A DNA stretch of 32,136 nt from CAKSXP01 sp964609305 (GCA_964609305.1 CAZSRK010000027.1:1-32136), one strand, 5' to 3'. Positions 22,644-32,136 are shown, counted from the stretch's first letter. Notes: generated by a model from the sequence alone, not told the origin. Numbers and translations: made by a program.

Positions 22644-23609
22644 CTAAAAATCAAAGTTTCGCGCCTTACCATATCGCACGGCGAGCATCTGAGCCGCTAT
22701 GCTTATGGCGATCTCCTCCGGTGTTGGGCCACCGATGGGAAGCCCAACGGGGCAGATGACGCGTTTTATCTGTTCTTCTGAAAAACCGTCCTCACGGAGC
22801 CTGCGCCTTGCGTTTTCCGCCTTTGCCTGGCTGCCCAGTACCCCGATATACCGCGCGGGGGTCTCCAGGGCCTGTGTCGTCAGCACATAGTCCCCGCTGT
22901 GCCCGTGCGTCATGATGACGAGGTAATCCTCCCACGTGACGCCAAGGCGCGGTATAAGCCTTTCATAAGCCGCGGTGATAAGATCCTGCGCGTCCGGAAA
23001 GCTCTCGTGCGAGAGTATGCCCTGCCGTTCGTCGGCGACTGTGCAGCAAAAGCCGAGTGGAGAGAGCACGGGCACGAGCGCGCGGGAGACGTGGCCGCCG
23101 CCGAAAACAAAAACGCGCTGCCGGCCGGCGATTGGCTGTGTGTAAAATTCGCGGCCCTCCCGAGGGTGTATACCGGCCTTGTCCGGGGCGTCCGAGGCGG
23201 AGCCGAGCAGGCGGAATTCCCCGCTGCCATCGGGCAACACCTCAAAGCACAGCCAGCCGGAGTCAGACTGTGCCAGCCTCCGCGCGTCCTCGTCTTCCGG
23301 CCGGATATAACGAAAATGCAGCCGCACCTGTCCGCCGCAGGCCATATCCAGACCGTCCGGGCCGTCTCCGCCAAGCTGAAAGTCGCGCAGGCAGCCCCTG
23401 GAATTTTTAAGAACTTCAGCTGCGGTTTCCAGCGCCGCAAGCTCCACGGCGCCGCCGCCGACGGTGCCGACCGCCGAACCATCGGAGGAAACCAGCATGT
23501 TTGCCCCCGCGCCGCGCGGCACGCTGCCGCGGCTTTCTATGACGCTCACGAGCACGCAGGGCGCTCCTGAGTCTATCTCGCGGCCAAGTGCCCGGATGAT
23601 TTTTTCCAT
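22644..23609 (-). CDS. XdhC/CoxI-family molybdenum hydroxylase maturation protein
   Basis: A 321-residue XdhC-type protein, which binds molybdenum cofactor and helps its sulfuration and insertion into xanthine dehydrogenase-like enzymes. The start is the ATG at 23609 with GGAGGG just upstream; the open frame beyond (to 23723) overlaps the divergent promoter region. N-terminal XdhC/CoxI domain: ESRGSVPRGAGANMLV and GTVGGGAVE, with C91-G-G. C-terminal Rossmann domain: VFVFGGGHVSRAL (about 167-179), MTHGHSGDYVLT, YIGVLGSQAKAENAR and GLPIGGPTPEEIAISIAAQ. All blocks are present. No molybdenum hydroxylase or cofactor gene lies in this window, so its client is elsewhere. Confidence 0.92.
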   Translation of the reverse strand: MEKIIRALGREIDSGAPCVLVSVIESRGSVPRGAGANMLVSSDGSAVGTVGGGAVELAALETAAEVLKNSRGCLRDFQLGGDGPDGLDMACGGQVRLHFRYIRPEDEDARRLAQSDSGWLCFEVLPDGSGEFRLLGSASDAPDKAGIHPREGREFYTQPIAGRQRVFVFGGGHVSRALVPVLSPLGFCCTVADERQGILSHESFPDAQDLITAAYERLIPRLGVTWEDYLVIMTHGHSGDYVLTTQALETPARYIGVLGSQAKAENARRRLREDGFSEEQIKRVICPVGLPIGGPTPEEIAISIAAQMLAVRYGKARNFDF

Positions 23610-23709
23610 AGCTATCCCTCCAGAAAAAATTATATACCAAAACGGCGGGCCTGTGAAGCCCCGCGGATGAAGCAAAAATGAGCGCGCAGCTGTTTTTCGG
23701 CAAGCGTCA

Positions 23710-23738
23710 TTGTACAGGGGCATAAGATGTGTTAAAAT
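23710..23738 (+). promoter_or_regulatory. Sigma-A-type promoter of the CDF-addBA operon
   Basis: TTGTAC (23710-23715), 17-base spacer, TAAAAT (23733-23738), in the gap divergent to xdhC. It places the transcript start near 23745 and so supports GTG 23767 as the start of the next gene. Confidence 0.68.
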
Positions 23739-23766
23739 ACGTTTGACTGTTTATGGGGGGATTTTT

Positions 23767-24936
23767 GTGCTCAGGTTACTCACTGGCATATTCATAAAGG
23801 ACAGGGACAACACCTCGGATCCCGCGGTCCGATGTGCCTATGGCGTGCTGTGCAGCGTCATGGGCATTGTGCTTAACATACTGCTGTTCGCGGCGAAATA
23901 TGTGGCGGGAGTGATAAGCTCATCGATTGCGATAACGGCCGACGCTTTTAACAACCTGTCTGACGCTGGGTCGTCTATCATAACGCTGCTGGGCTTTCGC
24001 CTCGCCGGCAGAAGGCCGGACAGGGAACATCCTTTTGGCCACGGCAGAATGGAGTACATCGCGGGCTTCATAGTCTCGGTCATGATTCTCATAATGGGCT
24101 TTGACCTTGGTAAAAGCTCCATTGAGAAGATAATCTCTCCCGAGCCTGTCGAGGGCAGCCTCGTTTCTATAATAATACTCGCACTGTCCATACTCGTTAA
24201 GCTCTATATGTATCTGTACAATACGGCTGCTTCAAAAAAGATATCCTCCTCCGCGATGAGTGCAACAGCCAGGGACAGCCTGTCCGACTGCGTATCCACG
24301 GCTGTCGTGCTCGCCGCCACGCTGATTGCGCGCTTTACCGGTGTGCAGGTGGACGGCTGGTGCGGACTGCTCGTGGCGCTGTTTATCCTCTGGGGAGGAT
24401 ATAACTCTGCGCGTGATACGCTCAGTCCACTGTTGGGCAACCCGCCCAGCCGGGATTTTGTAGAGAAGATACAGGACATCGTCATGTCCGAGGGGACCGT
24501 CGTCGGCATCCACGACCTTGTCGTGCATGACTACGGTCCGGGCCGCGTGATGATATCTCTGCACGGCGAGGTGCCGGCGGACGGGGATCTGCTTGCCATG
24601 CACGACGCGGTGGACCTGATCGAGCGCCGGCTGCGCGACGAACTCGGCTGCGACGCGGTGATACACATGGATCCCATCTCAACCTCCGACGAGCGTGTGT
24701 CGGCGCTGCGGGAGGATGTGGCGCGGCGTGTGCGCGAGTTTGACAAGGGCATGTCGATACACGATTTCTGCATTGTCGAGGGGCCGACGCACACGAATAT
24801 CATCTTTGATGTTGTCGTACCTCCGGACTGCCGGCTGAGCGATGCTCAGGTGCGGCAGAAGATGGAGGAGATCGTCGCCGATTGCGGCGAGGGTTGCTGT
24901 GCTGTCGTGGATATAGATCACGCATATATTCTGTAA
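23767..24936 (+). CDS. Cation diffusion facilitator transporter
   Basis: A 389-residue CDF-family divalent metal exporter (metal out, proton in). The start is GTG 23767 after GGGGGGAT; the frame is open back to 23710 but this overlaps the promoter. Six spans in the membrane domain (from about residue 35 to 215): the span-2 metal site is ITADAFNNLSDAGSS with D-x-x-x-D and Asn where zinc-type members have His, and HPFGHGRMEYIAG follows. The span-5 site is ARDSLSDCVSTAVV. The cytosolic domain (about 220-389) has VHDYGPGRVMISLHGEVPADGDL and a further C-terminal extension. The Asn for His suggests a manganese/iron-type rather than zinc-only exporter; this is inference. addB begins 20 bases later. 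Confidence 0.88.
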   Translation: MLRLLTGIFIKDRDNTSDPAVRCAYGVLCSVMGIVLNILLFAAKYVAGVISSSIAITADAFNNLSDAGSSIITLLGFRLAGRRPDREHPFGHGRMEYIAGFIVSVMILIMGFDLGKSSIEKIISPEPVEGSLVSIIILALSILVKLYMYLYNTAASKKISSSAMSATARDSLSDCVSTAVVLAATLIARFTGVQVDGWCGLLVALFILWGGYNSARDTLSPLLGNPPSRDFVEKIQDIVMSEGTVVGIHDLVVHDYGPGRVMISLHGEVPADGDLLAMHDAVDLIERRLRDELGCDAVIHMDPISTSDERVSALREDVARRVREFDKGMSIHDFCIVEGPTHTNIIFDVVVPPDCRLSDAQVRQKMEEIVADCGEGCCAVVDIDHAYIL

Positions 24937-24955
24937 TGTAATGGGAGAGAAAGCG

Positions 24956-27900
24956 ATGCTTGAACTCATTTTAGGTAAGGCCGGCGCGGGAAAGACAATG
25001 CGCGTGATGCAGGACATCCGCGCCAGCGTCGAGGCCCGGCGGCCCGGCAGCCTGCTCATAGTCCCGGAGCAGTACAGCCATGAGGCAGAGCGCGAGATGT
25101 GTGCCGTCTGCGGCGACAGCCTCAGCCTGTATGCCGAGGTGCTGAGCTTTACGCGGCTTGCCTTCCGCGTGCGGGACGAGTACGGCGGCGCCAGCAGAAA
25201 AAGCCTCGACAAGGGCGGAAAGCTGCTGTGTATGGCGCTGGCACTCGATTCCGTGGGCGGCAGCCTGTCCGTCTACGGTCCCGCCCGCCGACGGCCGGAG
25301 ATGCACGGACGCCTGCTCTCCGCAGTGGAGGAGATGCGCGCCGCGCGTATAACGCCGGAGATGCTTGACATGGCCTCCGAAGGCGTTGGCCGCGGGCTGG
25401 GTGAGAAGCTGCGCGACCTTGCGCTGATAATGGGCGCGTACTGCGCCGCCGCGAAAAAGAGCGGGGCGTACCCCAGAGACAGCCTGGACAATCTGGCGGA
25501 CGATGTGCGCCGTTACGGGCTCGGCCTTGGCAGACGTATATATGTCGACGGCTTCACGGATTTTACCGGACAGGAGCTGGAGGTTCTGCGCGCGTATCTG
25601 GACACCGGAGCGGACGTCACGGTCTGCCTGACCTGTGACGAGGCACTTGAAAGCGAGGTGTTCGCTCCCGCGATAAGGACGATTTTTGCCCTGCGCCGAA
25701 TGGCCCGGGAAGCGGGCAGCCCCCTGCGCGAAACCTTTATACGCGGCGCTCAGGAGCACGGGAACCCGGCGCTGGACTTTATGGAGGACAACATGTTTTC
25801 CATGGGCGACGCACGGTTTGAGGGGGAGAATGCCTCTGTCCGCCTCTTTCGCGCGGACAGCGTGTTTGACGAATGCGAGTTCGCCGCTTCGCGCTGCCTG
25901 TGGCTCGCCCGAGAAAAGGGGGCGCGGTGGCGCGATATCGCCGTGGCGGTGCGCGGATACGAGCAGTATCGCGTTGCGCTTGAGAGCACCTTTGAGCGTT
26001 TCGGGGTGCCGGTTTATTCCACACGCAGAGAGGACATCCTGCAAAAACCGCTGATGGCCCTGACAGTCTATGCCTTCGAGACGATACACGGCGGATGGAG
26101 TTATGACGACGTGTTTACATATGTCAAGACCGGTCTGTGCGGGCTTTCCGCACAGGAGTGCGACGAGCTAAGCGGCTATGTCTATCTATGGAATCTGCAC
26201 GGCAGCGCGTGGACTAATCCGGAGGAGTGGACTCTGCACCCGGAGGGCTACGGCGGGAAATACACGGACGAGGTACTTCAGCGGCTCAGGCGGATAAACG
26301 ACCTGCGCGGGCGCGTTTCTAGGCCGCTGATAAATCTGCATGCCCGGGGAAAAACCGCCGCGACTGCGCTTGATCACCTCTCAGCCCTGAGCACATTTTT
26401 TGAGGAAATAGATCTGCCGGAGAGGCTCTCCGCGCGCGCGAGAGAGCTGGAGGAAATGGACAGGCCGGCGCTGGCCGCCGAGTATTCTCAGCTCTGGGAC
26501 ATTATCGTCGGCGCGATGGAGAAGTGCGCCGGGGTACTGGGTTCGATGACGATGACACAGGAGGAGTTTGCCTCGCTCCTTCGGCTGGTGCTCTCGCAGT
26601 ATGACGTGGGGACGATACCTGTGTCTCTCGATCGAGTCACCGCCGGGGACATGGACAGGATGCGCCGGCGGCACATAAAGCATCTTATAGTTCTGGGCGC
26701 ATCGGACGAGAACCTTCCGGCACCGCCGGAGAATACCGGACTGTTTTCCGACGACGAGAGGGAAAGCCTTACCAGACAGGGACTTCAGCTCGGCGCGGCG
26801 GAGGACTCCGTATACCGCGAATTTACGCTTATCTACAACTGCCTCACCCTTCCCTCGGACAGCCTTACGATGAGCTATTCGGCGAACTCGGCGGACGGCG
26901 GGGAAGCCTCGCCCAGCTTCGTATTCCGCTCGCTTGCCCGTATGTTCGACCTGAAGGCACAGCGCGTGGACGCCGACAGATCACGCATGAACTGCCTCAG
27001 CTCGGCGCTGGAGCTGGCGGCCTGCGGCAAGGGGGCGCGCCGAATCGCCGCTGAGAGCTATTTTGCGTCCGATGCGGTGCTGTCCGGACGCCTGGCGGCG
27101 CTAAGGAGCGCCGCGCGTATAACCCGCGGCAGTCTTACGGGGCAGTCCGTACGCGAGCTTTATGGCAAACGGCTGCATATGACCGCTTCGCGGGCGGAGA
27201 TTTTCGCCTCCTGCAAATTCGAGTTTTTCATGCAGTATGGTCTCCGCGCGAAACCAAGGCAGCGTGCGGGATTCGACCCTCCGCAGATGGGAACGTTCAT
27301 GCATTTCGTGCTGTACCGGCTCTGCGCGCGTGTCAGGCAGCTCGGCGGATTCAGGGCTGTCTCGCGTAAGCAGGTGGAGAGGCTGGCCGAAGAATATGTC
27401 GACGAATACGTCTCGAAGGAGCTCAACGATTTTGCCGGGCGCTCTGCGCGGTTCATATATCTGTTCAACCGACTGCGCAGCACGGTCCGTTCGGTTGCGC
27501 TGGACATGGCCGAGGAACTGCGCCTGTCGGATTTTGAGCCGCTTGACTTTGAGCTGAGCTTCTCCGACACTGACGGGGACGGCCTCCCCGCGATAGAGGT
27601 CGGCAGCGGGGAGGAGAGCATGTCCCTTGTCGGCGTTGCCGACCGGGTGGACGGCTGGGTACATAACGGAAAGCTGTATCTGCGTGTCGTGGACTATAAG
27701 ACAGGTAAGAAGAGCTTTTCGCTGTCCGACGTCTGCCGAGGTCTTGGGCTTCAGATGCTGATTTACCTCTTTGCGCTCGGCGAGGAGGGAAAGGCCAGGT
27801 ACGGATTCGAGATAGTCCCCGCGGGCGTGCTGTACGCGCCTGCGCGGGAGCTGAAGATCTCCGCGGATTCGCGTCCGGACGAGGCGGAGCTGGAAAAAAA

Positions 27901-28294
27901 GCGGCGCGACGGTCTGCGCCGCAGCGGCCTCATCCTCGACGAGGCCGAGGTCATCGCCGCAATGGAACGCTCGGATAGCCCGGGCTTTATCCCCGTGCGA
28001 TTCAACAGACAGGGAAAGGCCGTCGGCGACAGCCTGGCCAGCGCGGAGCGGCTCGGCACGCTCGCGCGGTTTATTGAAAAGACGCTGCGAGGCATGGCGG
28101 AAGAGCTGCGCCGGGGAAGCATCGCGGCAGATCCGTACTTCCGCTCTGCCCAGGATAATGCCTGCCTGTATTGCGACTATGCCGACGCCTGCCACTTCGG
28201 CGAGTATGAGGGGGAGCAGCAGCGCCAGATAGTAAGATACAGGACCGGCGAGGCCTGGGAGCACATCGAAAAGGAGGCGGGGACTGATGGCTGA
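24956..28294 (+). CDS. addB: AddB subunit of the AddAB helicase-nuclease
   Basis: The 1112-residue AddB (RexB-like) subunit of the double-strand-break resection enzyme, which generates 3' ends for RecA at Chi. The start is ATG 24956, set by GGGAGA at 24943; the in-frame ATG at 24941 lies before it. Walker A is GKAGAGKT (7-14), followed by VPEQYSHEAEREMC. The C-terminal nuclease domain has GVADRVDGWV, VVDYKTGKK and QMLIYLF. The four iron-sulfur cysteines are present: one in ASCKFEFFMQYGL (about 753) and three in ACLYCDYADACHF (about 1070, 1073, 1079). Length and order match clostridial AddB. It overlaps addA by 8 bases. Confidence 0.96.
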   Translation: MLELILGKAGAGKTMRVMQDIRASVEARRPGSLLIVPEQYSHEAEREMCAVCGDSLSLYAEVLSFTRLAFRVRDEYGGASRKSLDKGGKLLCMALALDSVGGSLSVYGPARRRPEMHGRLLSAVEEMRAARITPEMLDMASEGVGRGLGEKLRDLALIMGAYCAAAKKSGAYPRDSLDNLADDVRRYGLGLGRRIYVDGFTDFTGQELEVLRAYLDTGADVTVCLTCDEALESEVFAPAIRTIFALRRMAREAGSPLRETFIRGAQEHGNPALDFMEDNMFSMGDARFEGENASVRLFRADSVFDECEFAASRCLWLAREKGARWRDIAVAVRGYEQYRVALESTFERFGVPVYSTRREDILQKPLMALTVYAFETIHGGWSYDDVFTYVKTGLCGLSAQECDELSGYVYLWNLHGSAWTNPEEWTLHPEGYGGKYTDEVLQRLRRINDLRGRVSRPLINLHARGKTAATALDHLSALSTFFEEIDLPERLSARARELEEMDRPALAAEYSQLWDIIVGAMEKCAGVLGSMTMTQEEFASLLRLVLSQYDVGTIPVSLDRVTAGDMDRMRRRHIKHLIVLGASDENLPAPPENTGLFSDDERESLTRQGLQLGAAEDSVYREFTLIYNCLTLPSDSLTMSYSANSADGGEASPSFVFRSLARMFDLKAQRVDADRSRMNCLSSALELAACGKGARRIAAESYFASDAVLSGRLAALRSAARITRGSLTGQSVRELYGKRLHMTASRAEIFASCKFEFFMQYGLRAKPRQRAGFDPPQMGTFMHFVLYRLCARVRQLGGFRAVSRKQVERLAEEYVDEYVSKELNDFAGRSARFIYLFNRLRSTVRSVALDMAEELRLSDFEPLDFELSFSDTDGDGLPAIEVGSGEESMSLVGVADRVDGWVHNGKLYLRVVDYKTGKKSFSLSDVCRGLGLQMLIYLFALGEEGKARYGFEIVPAGVLYAPARELKISADSRPDEAELEKKRRDGLRRSGLILDEAEVIAAMERSDSPGFIPVRFNRQGKAVGDSLASAERLGTLARFIEKTLRGMAEELRRGSIAADPYFRSAQDNACLYCDYADACHFGEYEGEQQRQIVRYRTGEAWEHIEKEAGTDG

Positions 28295-31200
28295 TATAAA
28301 GCTGACTGAGAGCCAGAGCCTGGCCGTCGGTACCCGGGGCTGCTCGATACTGGTGTCCGCCGCGGCGGGCAGCGGTAAGACGAAGGTCCTGGTCGAGCGG
28401 CTGATGTCATACATAACCGACGCAGACGACCCGAAGGATATCGATTCCTTCCTTATAATAACCTATACGCGCGCTGCTGCGGCGCAGCTTCGCGAACGGA
28501 TAATCGAGGGGATCAACGAGCTGGCCGCGAGAAATCCCTTTGACAGGCGGCTAAGACAGCAGAGCGCGCTTTGCTACCAGGCCAGAATAGGCACGATACA
28601 CTCCTTCTGCACCTCTGTCCTGCGTGAAAACAGCCATCTTGCGGGCATAACGCCGGATTTTCGGGTGCTCGAGGACGAGCGTGCGCGGCAGATAAGGCGT
28701 TCCGTACTTGACCGCCTGCTTGAGCACATGTACGAGCATATAGACACTGATCCGGGCTTCAGAAGCCTTGTTGACACCGTCGGCGCCGGGCGTGACGACA
28801 GCCGCCTGTCGGAGCTTGTCATAAATATGCACGAGAAAATGCTCAGCAACGCCTGGCCGGAGAGATGGGTGCATGAGCAGGAAGACGCGCTCGAGGCCAG
28901 GGGAGTCTCCGATATCGCGGGCACGCCGTGGGGCGGGGAGCTTCTGCGCAGCGCCAGGGAAACCGTGGGATACTGGTACAGGCAGATGTACGATTGCGCC
29001 GGGCGCCTGTCTGAAAGCGATGCAAAGGTGCAAAAAGCCTATCTTTCAAGCTTTTGCGACAGCCGTGATGCTCTGGAGCGCCTGAAAAATGCGCTGGAGC
29101 AGGGCTGGGACAGCGCAAGGCGGGCGCTGCCCGTAGAATTCCCGCGCCTGGGTGCGCTGCGGTCGGATCCGGATCCGGAGCTGATTACCTATGTCAAAAG
29201 CGTGCGCGAAAAGTGTAAAAAGGCGATGGAAAAGCTTGCCTCGGACTTTGCCGAGCCGTCGGAGCAGCTTCTTTCAGAGCTGCGGGGAACAGCTGGGGCG
29301 ATGCGCTCGCTGCTGAGGCTGACGCTCAGATTTGACGAGCTGTTCTCGCAGGAGAAGCGCAGGCAGGGCTGCGTAGATTTTTCAGATTTGGAGCATCTTA
29401 CGCTCCGCCTGCTGTGCGACGCGGACAGCGGCGAGCCGACGAAGCTCGCCCGCGAGCTGTCAGGCGGCTTCACCGAGATACTCGTCGACGAATATCAGGA
29501 CGTAAACGAAGTGCAGGAGCTGATTTTCCGCTGCGTCTCGCGCGCCGGGGACAACCTCTTCATGGTCGGTGATGTGAAACAGTCAATTTACCGCTTCCGC
29601 CTGGCCGACCCCACGATATTTCTCGAAAAGTACCGTGCCTATGCCCCCGCCGAGCGGGCAGAGGAAGGGCAGCCGCGGCGTATCCTTCTCCGCGAAAATT
29701 TCCGCTCCCGAGCCTGCATACTTGAGTCGGCCAACCACATATTCGCAAATATCATGTCCCAACGCCTCGGGGAGCTGGACTATGACGAAAATGCCGCACT
29801 CAGGTACGGCGCAACATACTACGATGAACAACTCGATGTGCCCGTAAGCTTTGAGATACTCCCGGCGCCGGACGGAGACGTGGAGGACGCTCCCGACAAG
29901 CTCACACTGGAGGCAAGGCATACCGCCGCGAGGATACGCACGCTTATCGACTCCGGCGCGCCCGTGACCGAAAACGGCTCCGTGCGTCCGGCGACCTACG
30001 GCGACATCGTCATCCTGCTGCGTTCCCCGGGTCCGGCCGGTGTGGAGTACCGACGTGCGCTCACACAGGCGGGCATACCCGTCGCCTCCGAGCAGGGGGG
30101 AGGCTTCTTCACCTCGCTCGAAGTATCCGTCACAATATCAATACTCGCCGTCATCGACGATCCGCACCAGGATGTGGCACTTATAAATGCGCTGCGCTCT
30201 CCGGCTTTTGGGTTCAACTCGGACGAGTTGTCCCGCGTGAGGGCCGCAGACCGGCAGGGCGACTTTTTCACGGCGCTCAGCGCCCGTGCAGGGCAGGACG
30301 GGAAATGCGCCGCCTTCCTTGAAACACTCTCATCCCTGCGGGCGATAGCGCCGGATTTGAGCGTATGCGAGCTGCTATTGCACGTCTACTCAGTTTTGGA
30401 TCTTCCGGCGCTGTTCTCCGCCATGAGCGACGGCGCGGCCAGACGGGGCAACCTTTTCCTGCTTCTGGAATATGCCAGTAAATTTGAGGAGAACGGCTGG
30501 CGCGGCCTGTTTCGTTTCGTCTCATGGCTGCGCGGGCTGTCGGAAAAGGGCGAGGAGCCGCCCGTCTCCGGCACCGGCGGAGACGCCGTGCGCATAATGA
30601 GCATCCACAAATCCAAAGGACTGGAATTTCCATATGTGTTCATTCCGGATACGGCGCGGCGCTTCAACCGGTCCGATACGATGGGCCCTGTGCTCATCCA
30701 TTCGCAGCTCGGGCTGGGGCCGAAGTATACGGACCTTGAGCTGAACGTCGAGTATCCGACGGTCGCGCACCGTGCCGTCAGCGCACGAATAAAACGCGAG
30801 ACGCTGTCCGAAGAGATGCGTATACTCTATGTCGGAGCGACCCGTGCGCAGGAGAGGCTGTTTTTCTCCTGTGTGTGGAAAGCTCCGGAGGAAAAGCTGG
30901 AAAAGCTGCGCCGCGAGGCGGCGTCCCCCGTAGAGCCGGAGGTGCTGCTTGGCTGTCAGTCCTTTTCCGAATGGCTGGCGCGTACGGCGGTGCTGGACGG
31001 CAGCCCCATAGAGATGAAAGTAACGGAGCCGGAGACGGCCCCGCCTGTGGGGGAGCTGGCACCGCGTGAGGACGCGCAGCCGTCTGCCGGACTCATTTCC
31101 GAGCTTTCGCGCAAACTGGCCTTCAACTATCAATGGACGGCAGCGACGCAGCTTCCGTCGAAGCTCACCGCAACGGAGCTCAAGGGCAGCCGGGAGAGCG

Positions 31201-31823
31201 ATCCCGATGCGCAGGAGCTTGTGCCGGCGCAGCGTCCGGCAGTGTTTCGCATGCCGGACTTTGCCGCTGGCGAAAAGGCGCTGACAGGTACAGAGCGCGG
31301 CGTTGCGTCGCATCTTGTCCTTCAGCACATGGATTTATCATGCGCCGGGAGCGTCAGGAAGATAAGCGATGAGATACAAAGACTTAAAATACAGGGCTTT
31401 ATCAGCGAAAAGCAGGCCGAGGCCGTCGAAGCGCAGGCGCTGTATGAGTTTTTCTCCTCCGAGACGGGACAGCGCATTCTCTCCGCGGATAGAGTCAGGC
31501 GTGAATTTCGTTTTTCACTGCTGTGTCCTGCCGGAGAGCTCTTTGAAGATGCTCAGGGAGAGAGCCTGCTGCTTCAGGGCGTCGTTGACTGCTGTATCGA
31601 GGAGCATGGAGAGTTAACAATAATAGATTATAAAACAGATTATGTAACCTCAGATACGATCGATGAACGTACTGAATATTACAGCGGCCAGCTCAGGGTA
31701 TATACCGCCGCAATGGAGAGGATACTCAAAATGCCGGTCAGGGAGGCGATACTGTATTTCCTGCGTGCCGGCAGGGCCGTAAAAGTTGACCTGGGAAACA
31801 CCGGCAGAGAACTCCGGGGCTGA
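28287..31823 (+). CDS. addA: AddA subunit of the AddAB helicase-nuclease
   Basis: The 1178-residue AddA subunit, a UvrD-type 3'-5' helicase with a RecB-type nuclease, partner of AddB. GGAGGCGGGG precedes the ATG inside the end of addB. Helicase motifs: I in SAAAGSGKTKVLVERL (K31), Ia in ITYTRAAAAQLRERI, II/III in LVDEYQDVNEVQ and MVGDVKQSIYRFR, IV in LLRENFRS, V in IMSIHKSKGLEF and VI in RILYVGATRAQERL. The nuclease at the C-terminus has GVVDCCIEE, IIDYKTDYV (about 1113-1121) and YSGQLRVYTAAME. Everything needed for activity is present. No clear terminator was seen after it. Confidence 0.97.
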   Translation: MADIKLTESQSLAVGTRGCSILVSAAAGSGKTKVLVERLMSYITDADDPKDIDSFLIITYTRAAAAQLRERIIEGINELAARNPFDRRLRQQSALCYQARIGTIHSFCTSVLRENSHLAGITPDFRVLEDERARQIRRSVLDRLLEHMYEHIDTDPGFRSLVDTVGAGRDDSRLSELVINMHEKMLSNAWPERWVHEQEDALEARGVSDIAGTPWGGELLRSARETVGYWYRQMYDCAGRLSESDAKVQKAYLSSFCDSRDALERLKNALEQGWDSARRALPVEFPRLGALRSDPDPELITYVKSVREKCKKAMEKLASDFAEPSEQLLSELRGTAGAMRSLLRLTLRFDELFSQEKRRQGCVDFSDLEHLTLRLLCDADSGEPTKLARELSGGFTEILVDEYQDVNEVQELIFRCVSRAGDNLFMVGDVKQSIYRFRLADPTIFLEKYRAYAPAERAEEGQPRRILLRENFRSRACILESANHIFANIMSQRLGELDYDENAALRYGATYYDEQLDVPVSFEILPAPDGDVEDAPDKLTLEARHTAARIRTLIDSGAPVTENGSVRPATYGDIVILLRSPGPAGVEYRRALTQAGIPVASEQGGGFFTSLEVSVTISILAVIDDPHQDVALINALRSPAFGFNSDELSRVRAADRQGDFFTALSARAGQDGKCAAFLETLSSLRAIAPDLSVCELLLHVYSVLDLPALFSAMSDGAARRGNLFLLLEYASKFEENGWRGLFRFVSWLRGLSEKGEEPPVSGTGGDAVRIMSIHKSKGLEFPYVFIPDTARRFNRSDTMGPVLIHSQLGLGPKYTDLELNVEYPTVAHRAVSARIKRETLSEEMRILYVGATRAQERLFFSCVWKAPEEKLEKLRREAASPVEPEVLLGCQSFSEWLARTAVLDGSPIEMKVTEPETAPPVGELAPREDAQPSAGLISELSRKLAFNYQWTAATQLPSKLTATELKGSRESDPDAQELVPAQRPAVFRMPDFAAGEKALTGTERGVASHLVLQHMDLSCAGSVRKISDEIQRLKIQGFISEKQAEAVEAQALYEFFSSETGQRILSADRVRREFRFSLLCPAGELFEDAQGESLLLQGVVDCCIEEHGELTIIDYKTDYVTSDTIDERTEYYSGQLRVYTAAMERILKMPVREAILYFLRAGRAVKVDLGNTGRELRG

Positions 31824-31883
31824 GAAGGTCTGCGCAGTAATGCGAAAATGGCCCAATATTTCTGAGATTTAAGGGAAAAAGGC

Positions 31884-31912
31884 TTGCCAAAGCCACAAGG
31901 TTATGCTACAAT
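31884..31912 (+). promoter_or_regulatory. Promoter of rpmE
   Basis: TTGCCA (31884-31889), 17-base spacer, TACAAT (31907-31912) with an extended -10 TG at 31904-31905. It lies 68 bases before the bL31 start. Confidence 0.78.
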
Positions 31913-31979
31913 CACTTTTGCGCTTTGTATCCGGAACCCGTTTTCCAATCAAGGCAGCTTTATGTGAGGAGAATAACAA

Positions 31980-32136
31980 ATGAAAGAAGGAATCCATCCC
32001 GATTATCAGCAGACAACCATCAGGTGCGCCTGCGGTAACGTTATAGAGACCGGTTCCACCAAGAAGCACATCACGGTCGAGATCTGCTCCAAGTGCCACC
32101 CCTTCTATACCGGCAAGCAGAAGCTCGTCGATACCA
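31980..32136 (+). CDS. rpmE: Ribosomal protein bL31 (5' part, cut by the window end)
   Basis: The first 52 codons of a large-subunit ribosomal protein bL31. GAGGAG about 10 bases upstream sets the ATG. The start MKEGIHPDY, a first Cys pair in CACGN and a second in CSKC make it the zinc-binding (C+) form, which acts as a zinc store. HPFYTGKQK is the family signature. The gene runs off the right edge of the window. Confidence 0.95.
   Translation, partial: MKEGIHPDYQQTTIRCACGNVIETGSTKKHITVEICSKCHPFYTGKQKLVDT

Noticed and set aside
22663..23703. Several open frames opposite and across xdhC and addAB
   Set aside because: Overlaps with well-conserved genes in high-GC sequence, with no ribosome binding sites or domains.
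23610..23723. Longer start for XdhC
   Set aside because: It reaches into the divergent promoter region and lacks a Shine-Dalgarno; ATG 23609 has GGAGGG and matches the family start.
1..32136. CRISPR arrays, tRNA or rRNA genes, transposase genes
   Set aside because: None seen on reading; no regularly spaced long repeats, cloverleaf signatures or DDE transposase motifs.

Overview
The window is about 32 kb of a moderately GC-rich, low-redundancy chromosome. It carries a dGTPase-like gene, dnaG and rpoD in the order usual for Clostridia, an S-layer-homology (SLH) surface protein, Gram-positive-type AddAB, VanRS-like signalling genes and consensus AGGAGG ribosome binding sites. I read it as a Firmicute of class Clostridia, probably an Oscillospirales-like gut anaerobe; the family-level guess is weak.

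Layout. 1-1240: a tyrosine recombinase broken by a one-base frameshift and flanked by similar, oppositely oriented palindromic sites. 1361-3817: a secreted SLH protein. 4052-8167: housekeeping dgt-like, dnaG and rpoD. 8224-18957: an accessory membrane/signalling island (cardiolipin synthase, two related four- and two-span membrane proteins, two tiny single-span peptides, an 11-residue-repeat amphipathic protein, a VanRS-like two-component system with a polytopic membrane partner, a second response regulator with a degenerate receiver, a radical SAM protein, a small alarmone synthetase, and an AI-2E-type permease interrupted by an amber codon). 19190-22486: a MATE exporter and a lipoprotein with a metalloprotease-like but Glu-less HxxxH motif. 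22644-23609 (minus): XdhC. 23767-31823: a cation diffusion facilitator followed by addB and addA. 31980-end: start of rpmE (bL31).

The most interesting signal is in the island. Six separate promoters between 8.2 and 16.7 kb share a layout: two to four AACA/ATCA-type boxes spaced exactly 11 bp apart, followed 7 or 9 bp later by a -10 hexamer, with no recognisable -35. That is the architecture of an OmpR/PhoB-family activator that replaces -35 contacts. The promoters sit before cls, before the GMCM membrane protein operon, before the response regulator/kinase genes themselves, before the second GMCM protein, before the peptide/radical SAM pair and before the alarmone synthetase. I infer a self-regulated envelope-stress regulon confined largely to one locus, joining phospholipid remodelling, small membrane proteins, a radical SAM enzyme and (p)ppGpp synthesis. 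Its trigger and the radical SAM substrate cannot be told from sequence.

No rRNA, tRNA, CRISPR array or insertion sequence was seen.
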